Shown here: piece by piece, positions 8,509 to 15,993 of the stretch
Layout: the number at the start of each line of letters is the position of its first letter
Position numbering within the stretch: position 1 is the first letter of the stretch
DNA from: JBJXGV01 sp046160485
GTDB taxonomy: Bacteria > Orphanbacterota > Orphanbacteria > JBJXGV01
Length of the DNA stretch: 64,000 nucleotides
NCBI GenBank assembly: GCA_046160485.1
Contig: JBJXGV010000033.1
Coordinates: forward strand, 1 to 64,000
Direction: 5' to 3'
Made by a program: the position numbers and the translations under genes
Notes under the pieces: generated by a model
Database searches by the model: none
Seen by the model: the letters and a program-made list of their open reading frames with translations, nothing else
Told to the model about the DNA's origin: nothing

Positions 8509-9474
8509 ATGAAGACGCGACTCCTCATCCTCGTGGTTGTCATTGCGCTTGTCGCGGCCGGCGCGTGGTTCGCGCTCGGGCGGGGCGGCGCGGCGGAGGC
8601 GCTCCTCCTCTTCGGCACGGTCGAAGCGCGCGACGTGCGCGTCGGCTCTCTCCTCGGCGGGCGTGTACTCGCGGTGCGCGTCGACGAAGGAGCGACGGTT
8701 GCGGCGGGCGACACCCTCGTCGTTCTCGAGCCGGATCTCATCGAGCTTCAGCTTGGCGAACAGACCGCGGCGGTCGATCTCGCGCGGGCGGGGCTCGTGC
8801 GCGCCCAGACGGGGCCGCGCAGCGAGCAGGTGGAGCGCGCGCGTATCGAAAGCGACGCGGCGGAGACGGAGCGGCGGCGGCAGGAGGCGCTTCTTGCGGG
8901 CGGCAGCGTGGGGCAGCGCGAGTACGATAACGCGCTCGTCAACGCGAAGGTCGCGCGCGAGGCGTACCTCGAGTTGTCGCGCGGCACGCGCGCCGAGGAG
9001 ATCGCGCAGGCCCGCGCGCAACTCGCGCGCGAAGAGGGCCGGCTTGCATACCTGCGGCGCCAGCGCGACGAGGCCGCGATCCTCGCGCCGTCGGCTGGCG
9101 TCGTGCAATCGCTCGATCTACGGCCAGGCGATCTCGTGGCCGCGGGGCAGCCGGTCGCGCGCCTCCTCGAAGCCGGGCAGGTGTGGGTGCGCGTCTTTGT
9201 GCCAGAGCCAAGCCTCGGGCTCGTCAGCGTGGGGCAGCGCGCGCGCGTTTCCGTCGACACGTTTCCGGGGCGCGAGTTCGACGGACGGGTCGTCGAAATT
9301 CGTGACCGCGCCGAGTATCTTCCGCGCAACGTACAGACGCTCGACCAGCGGAGCGAGCAGGTCTTCGGCGTGAAGGTCGTCGTCGATGAGGCGCTGGACC
9401 TGAAGCCGGGAATGGCGGCCGCGGTCGTGATTCTCGACGCGAGCGGCGAGCCGATCCGCGAACCGAAGCTGTGA
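8509..9474 (+). CDS. HlyD/YbhG-type membrane-fusion protein
   Basis: 321 residues: one N-terminal membrane anchor (LLILVVVIALVAAGAWF), a lipoyl-like half (VRVDEGATVAAGDTLVVLEP), a long Arg/Glu/Ala-rich coiled coil (~75-185), the second lipoyl half (ILAPSAGVVQSLDLRPGDLV), and a beta-barrel (VWVRVFVPEPSLGLVSVGQ). It bridges an inner-membrane exporter to the outer membrane. The GTGA overlap with the ATPase gene and the order MFP-ATPase-permease match the YbhGFSR type of ABC-2 efflux system. No Shine-Dalgarno is obvious before the ATG. Confidence 0.88.
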   Translation: MKTRLLILVVVIALVAAGAWFALGRGGAAEALLLFGTVEARDVRVGSLLGGRVLAVRVDEGATVAAGDTLVVLEPDLIELQLGEQTAAVDLARAGLVRAQTGPRSEQVERARIESDAAETERRRQEALLAGGSVGQREYDNALVNAKVAREAYLELSRGTRAEEIAQARAQLAREEGRLAYLRRQRDEAAILAPSAGVVQSLDLRPGDLVAAGQPVARLLEAGQVWVRVFVPEPSLGLVSVGQRARVSVDTFPGREFDGRVVEIRDRAEYLPRNVQTLDQRSEQVFGVKVVVDEALDLKPGMAAAVVILDASGEPIREPKL

Positions 9475-10511
9475 GGGGCGAGTCTCGCGCTCACGTGTCA
9501 GCCGCCGTGCCGGCGCACGCGGCCGAGCCATCCGAGTTCGGAATCGAAGTCGACGGCGTTTCGCGCTACTTCGGGAAGTTCCGCGCGCTCGACAACGTTT
9601 CGATGCACGTGCGCCGAGGCGAGATCTTCGGCCTGCTCGGGCCGAACGGCTCGGGGAAGTCGACGCTCGTGCGAATTCTTTGCGGCTTGCTCACGCCGAA
9701 CGCGGGTCGCGCGACGGTCGACGGTCTCGACGTCACGCGCCACTCCGAAGAGATCCGCCGGCGCATCGGCTACATGCCGCAGCGTTTCTCGCTCTACGAA
9801 GACCTCTCCGTGATGGAGAACCTCAACTTCTTCGCGACTGTGTACGGCCTCGAGGGCGCGCGGCGGCGCGAGCGCATCGATTGGGTGATCGACCTGACGC
9901 AGATCGCGCCGTATCGCGAGCGGCTCGCGGGGCAGCTCTCGGGCGGATGGAAGCAGCGGCTTTCGCTTGCGGCCGCGCTCATGCACGAGCCGAACGTGAT
10001 CTTCCTCGACGAACCGACCGCGGGAATCGATCCCGTCGCGCGGCGCGAGCTGTGGAATCTTCTCTTCGAGCTGGCCGCGAAGGGGACGACGCTCCTCGTG
10101 ACGACGCACTACATGGACGAGGCGGAGCGCTGCAGCACCGTCGCCTATCTCTATCTCTCGAAGATGCTCGTCGTCGGCAAGCCGGATGAGCTGACGCGCC
10201 TCGCGGAGGTGACACCCTCCGGTACGCGGCGCGTGGAGGCCGCGTGCGAGGGCGGCGCGGCCGCGGTGATGGGACACGCGCGCACGCTCGGCTACATCGA
10301 TGAGGTGACGATCTTCGGGAATGCGCTCCACCTGCTCGTCGACGCGGATGTGGCGGATGCGCGCATCGTCGCCGATCTCGAAGCCGGTGCGCACGCGCGC
10401 GTCACCGTGCGCCCGATCGACGCCTCGCTCGAGGATGTCTTCGTGCGGCTGACGCGCCTTCGCGCGCTCCACGCCGAGGAGTCGAACTCGTTCGCGCGTG
10501 TGCGCGCGTGA
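9471..10511 (+). CDS. ABC-2 exporter ATP-binding protein
   Basis: Nucleotide-binding subunit. The GTG start overlaps the upstream stop (GTGA). Walker A GPNGSGKST, Q-loop in YMPQRFSLYEDLSVMENL, signature LSGGWKQR, Walker B VIFLDEPTAGIDP and H-loop TTHYMDEAE are all present, so it should be a working ATPase. The C-terminal ~100 residues (SLEDVFVRLT) are the usual extension of drug/polysaccharide ABC-2 ATPases. 346 residues. Its own stop overlaps the permease start by GTGA. Confidence 0.95.
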   Translation: MRGESRAHVSAAVPAHAAEPSEFGIEVDGVSRYFGKFRALDNVSMHVRRGEIFGLLGPNGSGKSTLVRILCGLLTPNAGRATVDGLDVTRHSEEIRRRIGYMPQRFSLYEDLSVMENLNFFATVYGLEGARRRERIDWVIDLTQIAPYRERLAGQLSGGWKQRLSLAAALMHEPNVIFLDEPTAGIDPVARRELWNLLFELAAKGTTLLVTTHYMDEAERCSTVAYLYLSKMLVVGKPDELTRLAEVTPSGTRRVEAACEGGAAAVMGHARTLGYIDEVTIFGNALHLLVDADVADARIVADLEAGAHARVTVRPIDASLEDVFVRLTRLRALHAEESNSFARVRA

Positions 10512-11614
10512 GAGGTTTCGCCGCCGTTCTCAAGAAGGAAGTGCTTCACATGATGCGCGATCGCGGCACGCTACGGTTCGCGCTGTTGCTCCCCGCGTTC
10601 CAACTCATTCTCTTCGGGCTGATCGATACGAACATCGAACACGTGCCGACTGTCGTGTTCGATCAAAGCGTTACGCAGGAGAGCCGCGCGCTGCTCGACG
10701 ACTTCGAGAATTCGAGCGTGTTCGACATTGTGCGGCGCGTCGATTCGCGCGACGAGTTGCGGCACGAGATCGTCGCGGGCCGCGCGTCGGTCGGCATCGA
10801 GATTCCGCCGGACTTCGCGCGGCGACGGCTCTACGGGGAGCCCGCGGATTTTCTCGTGCTCATCGACGGCTCCGACAACACGGTCGCGTCGCAAACGCTC
10901 GCCGCCGCGACCGGGCTTGCGCTCGAGCGCTCCGTCGAGGAACTCCTCGTCACCTCGGGCGTCCTCGAGCCGGCGCTCCGCCCGCATCCGATCCTTCTCT
11001 TCAATCCCGACGCGCGCTCGGCGCTTCTTCTCATCCCTGGGCTCATGGGGATTCTCTTGATGTTCTCGGGGACGCTTCTCGCGTCCTACGCGATCGTGCG
11101 CGAACGCGAGCGCGGCACGCTCGAGCAGTTGATGGTCACGCCCGTCTCGCCGCTCGGTGTCGTGATGGGGAAGCTGATCCCGTATCTGTTCCTCAGCTTC
11201 ATTCAGCTCTTCGTCATCATATTTCTGATGACGCTCGTCTTCCGCGTTCCGATTCACGGAAACGTGTTTCTCTTGGTCGGCCTCGCGGGGATCTACATCT
11301 TCGCGCTCCTCTCGCTGTCGCTGCTCATCTCGGCGACCGCGAAGACTCAGATCGAGGCGACGCAGATCGCCCAAACGGTGCTCCTTCCGTCGATCATGCT
11401 CTCGGGGTATATTTTTCCGCTCTCGTCGTTGCCGGGCCCGCTGCGGCTTTTCGCGCAGATTCTGCCGGCGACGCACTTCATCGCGATCTCGCGAGGCATT
11501 ATCATTCGTGGCGCGAGCTTCAACGATCTGGCGGGGCACGTCGCCGCGCTTCTCGTGATCGCGACGATTCTGGTGGCCGGGAGCACGCGCGCGTTCAAGA
11601 AGACGATTTCGTAG
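10508..11614 (+). CDS. ABC-2 type permease
   Basis: 368 residues, with the layout of YbhS/YbhR: one N-terminal helix (FALLLPAFQLILFGL), a periplasmic domain of ~130 residues, then five membrane helices with the conserved RERERGTLEQLMVTPV motif between helices 2 and 3 that contacts the ATPase, and LSGYIFPLSSLP in the loop typical of ABC-2 permeases. The start is a GTG in a GTGA overlap. Homologous operons often carry two permease genes; here only one is present, so it may work as a homodimer. The substrate cannot be told from sequence. Confidence 0.92.
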   Translation: MRGFAAVLKKEVLHMMRDRGTLRFALLLPAFQLILFGLIDTNIEHVPTVVFDQSVTQESRALLDDFENSSVFDIVRRVDSRDELRHEIVAGRASVGIEIPPDFARRRLYGEPADFLVLIDGSDNTVASQTLAAATGLALERSVEELLVTSGVLEPALRPHPILLFNPDARSALLLIPGLMGILLMFSGTLLASYAIVRERERGTLEQLMVTPVSPLGVVMGKLIPYLFLSFIQLFVIIFLMTLVFRVPIHGNVFLLVGLAGIYIFALLSLSLLISATAKTQIEATQIAQTVLLPSIMLSGYIFPLSSLPGPLRLFAQILPATHFIAISRGIIIRGASFNDLAGHVAALLVIATILVAGSTRAFKKTIS

Positions 11615-11623
11615 AGGAGAGCG

Positions 11624-12229
11624 GTGACGACGCAGCACACGCCGGAAGAGGAAGCCGTTGTCGAGCGACGCGAAGAAGAAGAGCGCCGGCTCAGCCGCAT
11701 CGGAACGCTCGGCGCGATCGACGCGGCGATTTTTCTCAAGCTCAACGGTCTCTATCACCACCCGGTTCTCGACAGCGCCATGAAGGCGTTGTCTCGCGTC
11801 AGCCTTCACGGCGAGATCTGGGCGGCGATGCTGCTCACCGGCGTGATCGTCGATCCCGACGTCGGCCCGCGCGCGCTCGTCGACGTGTCGGTCGTGATGA
11901 TTCTCGTGACGCTCACGGTCAATTTCGTGCTGAAAAAGATCGCGCGGCGTCGGCGGCCGTTCATCGCGCAGGTGAAGGCGGTCGTCGTCGGCCACCGGCC
12001 GTCGGACACGTCGTTCCCGTCGGGCCACACCGCGGCGGGCTTCGCCGGCGCGTGGCTCATGTCCTCGCACTTCCACGGCTGGGGCCCCGCGTTCTATTCG
12101 CTCGCAGCACTCATCGGCTGGTCGCGCATCTACCTCGGCGTGCACTACCCGGGAGATGTGGTGTTCGGCGCGGCGAGCGGCGTGGGGCTTGCGATGGCGT
12201 ATCGCTGGGCGCTCGCTTCATTTTTGTAG
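11624..12229 (+). CDS. PAP2-family membrane phosphatase
   Basis: 201 residues. All three phosphatase motifs are present: KKIARRRRPF (C1), SFPSGHTA (C2) and SRIYLGVHYPGDV (C3), with the catalytic histidines of C2 and C3. Hydrophobic helices surround them, placing the active site on the periplasmic side of the inner membrane. Likely substrates are undecaprenyl diphosphate or phosphatidic acid. The GTG start has GAGGAG just upstream and lies 9 bases after the permease stop, so it is the last gene of the exporter operon. The N-terminal ~25 residues are charged and cytoplasmic. Confidence 0.9.
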   Translation: MTTQHTPEEEAVVERREEEERRLSRIGTLGAIDAAIFLKLNGLYHHPVLDSAMKALSRVSLHGEIWAAMLLTGVIVDPDVGPRALVDVSVVMILVTLTVNFVLKKIARRRRPFIAQVKAVVVGHRPSDTSFPSGHTAAGFAGAWLMSSHFHGWGPAFYSLAALIGWSRIYLGVHYPGDVVFGAASGVGLAMAYRWALASFL

Positions 12230-12313
12230 GCGCCCCGGATCGCGTGTCGGATCGCTTCGGTCGTTGTCTTCCCCGAGATCGTGATCCCTAGAATCCCAAC
12301 CGCGCGAGCTACG

Positions 12314-13741
12314 TCATCGCGTCACCACGAGCTTGGTCGTCGCCGTCACTCCGTTGGCGCGAACGGAGACATAGTAGACTCCCGAAGCAATGCGTCGCCC
12401 GAGATCATCGGTCGTCCTCCATCTGACGCGGTCGGCGCCGCCTGCGTTCGACACTGCTCGAAACACCCTCCGACCCTGGACGTCTACGACATCGATCAGT
12501 GCCTCTGAGGCGTTACCGCTCCGATATCGAATCTCAACTTCGGACGAGGTCGGGTTCGGAGCAACCCAGAGCGTCAGGGGCTCCCCCGCCGCGGTCGCAC
12601 TCTCCTTCTTGGCCAGAGATTCCTCCGGCACGGGAACTGCGACCCACACACGTCGAGCGAACTTCAGGACGCCGGCAGTGCGATAAATCGCGTTGACGGT
12701 GCCCGCGCGGTCCAGCGCTATGGACGTGGCCCAATACCCTCCGCCATCGCGAGTGTCCACGGTCTCCGGGGTCGTCCAGTCACCGCTTGGCAGCCTCTTC
12801 CTATACCTGAATTCATTCGGTCCGAACACGCCGGCGAATCCGTAGGTGACGCATGGTCTCCCATGCGCATCGATTGCAACGGAACTCCCCATTCCGGCAT
12901 AGCTGTAACCCCGATAGGGCGAGTCGAATCCCTCGCGGATCCAGCCGGCATCCGTTCTCCGCAAGTACGAAGCGAGAGTGGGGCCTTCGAAGAGCCTGTT
13001 CGCATAGGTAATGTGGGGAGAGCCTTCCTCGTCGATTGCCAATGACAGATCCTCATCCAGGTACTGAAGGTCAGTGGCAACCTCTCTAAACCAGGAGCCG
13101 CCCTGCCGCCTTGCATAGCGAATCAGGTCCTGCTCCCAGCTGTACTCATAGTCCCAATAGGCGATGTGCACGTCGCCCTGAGGTCCGAGTCCTATTCTGC
13201 AATGGGAGAGCCCCGTGTTTTCAACATCGACCGCTTCGGTCAGCCATATCCCGTTGGACTTGCGTGCATATTGAATTCCGCCATTGCCAGCGTATGCAAC
13301 ATGGGGAGATCCCTCCGGACTGAGCGCAAGAGATCCGTACCGACCGGCACCGACCGTCTCGAAGGTCCACGCGCCCGCCGTTCGGGTGGCGCACTTCACA
13401 AACCCATCGGGTGAGTGGTAGAGGATCCTGGGCTCACCTCGACCATCTAGCGCCACCGTCGTATACGCGCCCCAATCGGCGCTCGGCGCCACCGTCTCGA
13501 TAGTCCACGCGTTGCTCGTCTTGCTCGCGTACTTCAGTGCGGCGCCGGACCCCACTGCGAGGTAACTGACGTGAGGCCGACCGCCAGAGTCGAGAGCAAG
13601 CGAAGGATAGAAGCGACCGCTACTTGGCAAGCTGTCGATCGTTTCGCTGACGAACCGCAATTCAGCAGATGCGGCTTGGGGCAGTAAGAGTGCTATGACG
13701 ACACTTGCGAGGACTGCCAAACGGCATACTTGACGCTTCAT
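12314..13741 (-). CDS. Secreted seven-repeat propeller protein with FlgD-Ig tail
   Basis: 475 residues. Signal peptide ends PQAASA. Residues ~40-345 hold seven repeats of ~45 residues with the pattern (S/V)LALD..G.PH(V/I).Y....L.YA....W..E.V; seven copies suggest a complete seven-bladed propeller of Asp-box/BNR-like type. The end is a FlgD-Ig module (APNPTSSEVEIRYR, GRRVFRAVS, GVYYVSVRANG, final LVVTR). SD GAGGAG precedes the ATG. Base use is plainly less GC-rich than the neighbours, with many A/T third positions. It lies 14 bases after the end of a gene remnant of similar design, so the two probably formed one operon. No catalytic residues recognised. Confidence 0.75.
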   Translation of the reverse strand: MKRQVCRLAVLASVVIALLLPQAASAELRFVSETIDSLPSSGRFYPSLALDSGGRPHVSYLAVGSGAALKYASKTSNAWTIETVAPSADWGAYTTVALDGRGEPRILYHSPDGFVKCATRTAGAWTFETVGAGRYGSLALSPEGSPHVAYAGNGGIQYARKSNGIWLTEAVDVENTGLSHCRIGLGPQGDVHIAYWDYEYSWEQDLIRYARRQGGSWFREVATDLQYLDEDLSLAIDEEGSPHITYANRLFEGPTLASYLRRTDAGWIREGFDSPYRGYSYAGMGSSVAIDAHGRPCVTYGFAGVFGPNEFRYRKRLPSGDWTTPETVDTRDGGGYWATSIALDRAGTVNAIYRTAGVLKFARRVWVAVPVPEESLAKKESATAAGEPLTLWVAPNPTSSEVEIRYRSGNASEALIDVVDVQGRRVFRAVSNAGGADRVRWRTTDDLGRRIASGVYYVSVRANGVTATTKLVVTR

Positions 13742-13755
13742 CGTTATCTCCTCAT

Positions 13756-14117
13756 TTATCGCACCACCGTCACTCTCTCCGTCACCTGATCCCCGTGAGG
13801 GAGTTCATTGCGTGTAAGCGTCGACGTGGATCTTTCCAGTCGCGAAGTTCACGGGATGAATGCGAGAGCCGTAACGGTGCTGGGCAGTCCTGTGATGGGA
13901 GGGCCGGTAAGAGTCTTGGTCGAGCGGCTAGTGTCGGTTCCGGCGTAACGAGAACCTCGTCGCCGCGGCTCGAAACATCGAGAGTGCTCTGGATCGTGGG
14001 GTATTCGGTGGGGACGCGGCGGGTCGTGGCCTTCGCAGGCACAGCCGAAATGACTGCGAACAGCACGAACCCGAGCAGAGCGACGTGAAGTGAGATGCCT
14101 CGATCCGAATGCCTCAT
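13756..14117 (-). pseudogene. Remnant of a secreted beta-helix/FlgD-Ig protein gene
   Basis: From an ATG at 14117 with GGGAGG upstream, the reading gives a signal peptide (SLHVALLGFVLFAVISAVPA) and then RRVPTEYPTIQSTLDVSSRG and DEVLVTP, the standard opening of secreted right-handed beta-helix proteins (V...YPTIQ..ID....GD.VLV.PG). Right after this the frame is lost: the next ~200 bases are open piecewise in all three frames. The last codons before TAA (13758-13756) read ELPHGDQVTERVTVVR, the end of a FlgD-Ig tail, in another frame. The several-hundred-codon body of such proteins is absent. I infer a large internal deletion plus frameshifts, leaving both ends of the gene. Confidence 0.6.
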
Positions 14118-14162
14118 TCCCGGCCTCCCGTCCGAGACGAGTATCCATGACACGCGAGGAGC

Positions 14163-14192
14163 ATTGTGCTCCCGTGAGTCTGTGGCCGTCAA
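14163..14192 (-). promoter_or_regulatory. Possible promoter of the propeller/remnant unit
   Basis: TTGACG (14192-14187), 18-base spacer and CACAAT (14168-14163) on the minus strand, ~45 bases before the ATG of the remnant. If real it still drives the intact propeller gene downstream. Confidence 0.35.
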
Positions 14193-14279
14193 TCGGAACT
14201 CCGGTGACTCGACCGGCGACGACGCGGATCTCGTCAATCGGGGGCACGACACCTGGATCTGGACAGCGAGGGTTTGGCG

Positions 14280-15923
14280 CTATTGGCGCGAAACGGGTGC
14301 GAAGATCCACGCGATCGCGGCGCCGGTGCGGCGATGCGCGACGGTGTGCGCGAGCGCGTATTCGGGAGCGAATGCGGCTGCTAGCGCGTCGATGTCGGGA
14401 TGGTGCGCATCGAAGAACGAGAAGTCGGTGACGACGAAGTCGTAGGCGCGAGACTTTACGGATGCGATTTGCTCTGGGGTCCACGCGCGTGTCGCGTCGC
14501 TTTCGATTTGTGGCGCGGTGGTCGGGCGCGGCGCGCGCGGTTCGATCGCGGAGTGTTGCGCGAGAAAGTGGCGAAGGAGTGGCGCGTAGTAGTAGTACAC
14601 CCGCGCATCGGGATGCTGTGCGACGAACGCCGCAACGCCGCGATAACCGGGATGCTCTTCGGGGCCGACGATCATCGTGTCTGTCGTGCGCGTCGCGGAA
14701 AGAACGGACACCGCGATCACGATGATTCCGGCTGCGACGATGAGGGCGGGCGCCGCACGTTGCGCGCGATTCGGCGTGCGGGCCGGTGCAGCGGTGTTCG
14801 CGTGGCCGCGCGTGCCGGAATCCGCGAAGGCCGCGAACGCGCACGCGCCGAGAATCGCGAGCGGGGGAAACATGTCGTTCTTCAGGTGAATGTGGACCCA
14901 GCTTTGCCGCGTGCTCATGAGAATCGCGACGGCGGCGTGAATCCAGAGGGGCGCGAGCGCGAGCGCGAATCGCGTCGACGGCGCCAACGGGCGCTTGCGC
15001 GCCAATGCAACGAGCGCGCGCACGATCGCCGGCGCGAACGCCGCGAAGCCGATCGCCGCCGCGATCGCGAACGCGGGCGACTGCGTGAAGAGATCGCGAT
15101 AGATCGTGTGCCACGGGTGATTGCGGTCGGCGAGCACGGAGTCGCCGGCGCGCTGAAGAATCGTGCGGGCAAGGTGCAGCTTGAAGATTCCGGCGGGCCA
15201 AAGCGCCGCGACGAGTGTGAGTACGATCGTCGCGGCCAGGGCGTAGCGCGCGACAAGTTCGCGTCGCGGCAGTCGGCGCGCATCGATCGCGAGCGCGACG
15301 AGGAACGACGGCGCGAGGAAGACACCCAGCTCGCTTGTGAGGAGCGCAAACCCGGCGAGTGCGGCGGCAGCGAAGAGAGGCGCGCGCGCGGCGTGCGGCG
15401 GGCTGCCGGGCGCATCGCTCGGCGGCGGGGCGGCCGACACGTACCGCGCGAGCAGCACGAGCACGCTCGTCGAGAAGAGCGCGTAGAGCGCGTCCCAATT
15501 CGCGCTGCGGCTGACGAACAGATGCACGGGGAGAAACGCGAGAAGCCATCCGGCGAAGAGCGCGGCGAGGAACGCGCCGCGCGCGTCGCGCCCGGCGAAC
15601 GCGCCCCGCCGCACCGCGTGCTGCGCGAACGCGCCATGTTGCGTCTCGCCGCCCGAAGCGCCCTCGCGCCGCGCGCCAAGCGCAACCAGCACGCCGAACG
15701 CAACGACGACGCACGTCAGCGCCCCGCTCACGATCGAGAACGCGCACGCCGCGAGATCGCCGCTGCCGAACAACGCATTGTTCGCGAGGATCACATACGA
15801 CAGAAACGGCGGGTGCTGCCGCCGCAGCGCGAACGTGTCGAACATGTCGAACGCGTTCGCGATGACACCGCGTGCGGCCGCCATCTGCGAGGTGATCGCG
15901 TCGTACTGAAACGACTCGCGCAC
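14280..15923 (-). CDS. GT-C membrane glycosyltransferase (GT39/ArnT-like)
   Basis: Polytopic inner-membrane protein, ~10-12 helices, of the dolichyl/undecaprenyl-phosphate-sugar transferase type. The first periplasmic loop carries ESFQYDAITSQM, where the Asp is the probable catalytic base, and HPPFLSYVI is the usual HPP motif. The C-terminal ~110 residues form a soluble domain (HPGYRGVAAFVAQHPDARVY). The coding pattern does not begin at the GTG at 15923: upstream in the same frame lies a good first membrane helix (AGALAALALLVFVPALALRI), up to the aceE stop at 15994, but no ATG, GTG or TTG precedes it. The real start may be the ATC at 16010, six bases after a GGAGG. Downstream of and overlapping aceE. 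Confidence 0.75.
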   Translation of the reverse strand: MRESFQYDAITSQMAAARGVIANAFDMFDTFALRRQHPPFLSYVILANNALFGSGDLAACAFSIVSGALTCVVVAFGVLVALGARREGASGGETQHGAFAQHAVRRGAFAGRDARGAFLAALFAGWLLAFLPVHLFVSRSANWDALYALFSTSVLVLLARYVSAAPPPSDAPGSPPHAARAPLFAAAALAGFALLTSELGVFLAPSFLVALAIDARRLPRRELVARYALAATIVLTLVAALWPAGIFKLHLARTILQRAGDSVLADRNHPWHTIYRDLFTQSPAFAIAAAIGFAAFAPAIVRALVALARKRPLAPSTRFALALAPLWIHAAVAILMSTRQSWVHIHLKNDMFPPLAILGACAFAAFADSGTRGHANTAAPARTPNRAQRAAPALIVAAGIIVIAVSVLSATRTTDTMIVGPEEHPGYRGVAAFVAQHPDARVYYYYAPLLRHFLAQHSAIEPRAPRPTTAPQIESDATRAWTPEQIASVKSRAYDFVVTDFSFFDAHHPDIDALAAAFAPEYALAHTVAHRRTGAAIAWIFAPVSRQ

Positions 15924-15993
15924 GACGGGATGGATGCGCAGCGCGAGCGCGGGAACGAAAACGAGCAGCGCGAGTGCGGCGAGCGCGCCCGCG

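Noticed and set aside
12920..12945. tRNA T-loop-like string in the propeller gene
   Set aside because: No cloverleaf stems around it and it lies inside a good coding frame.
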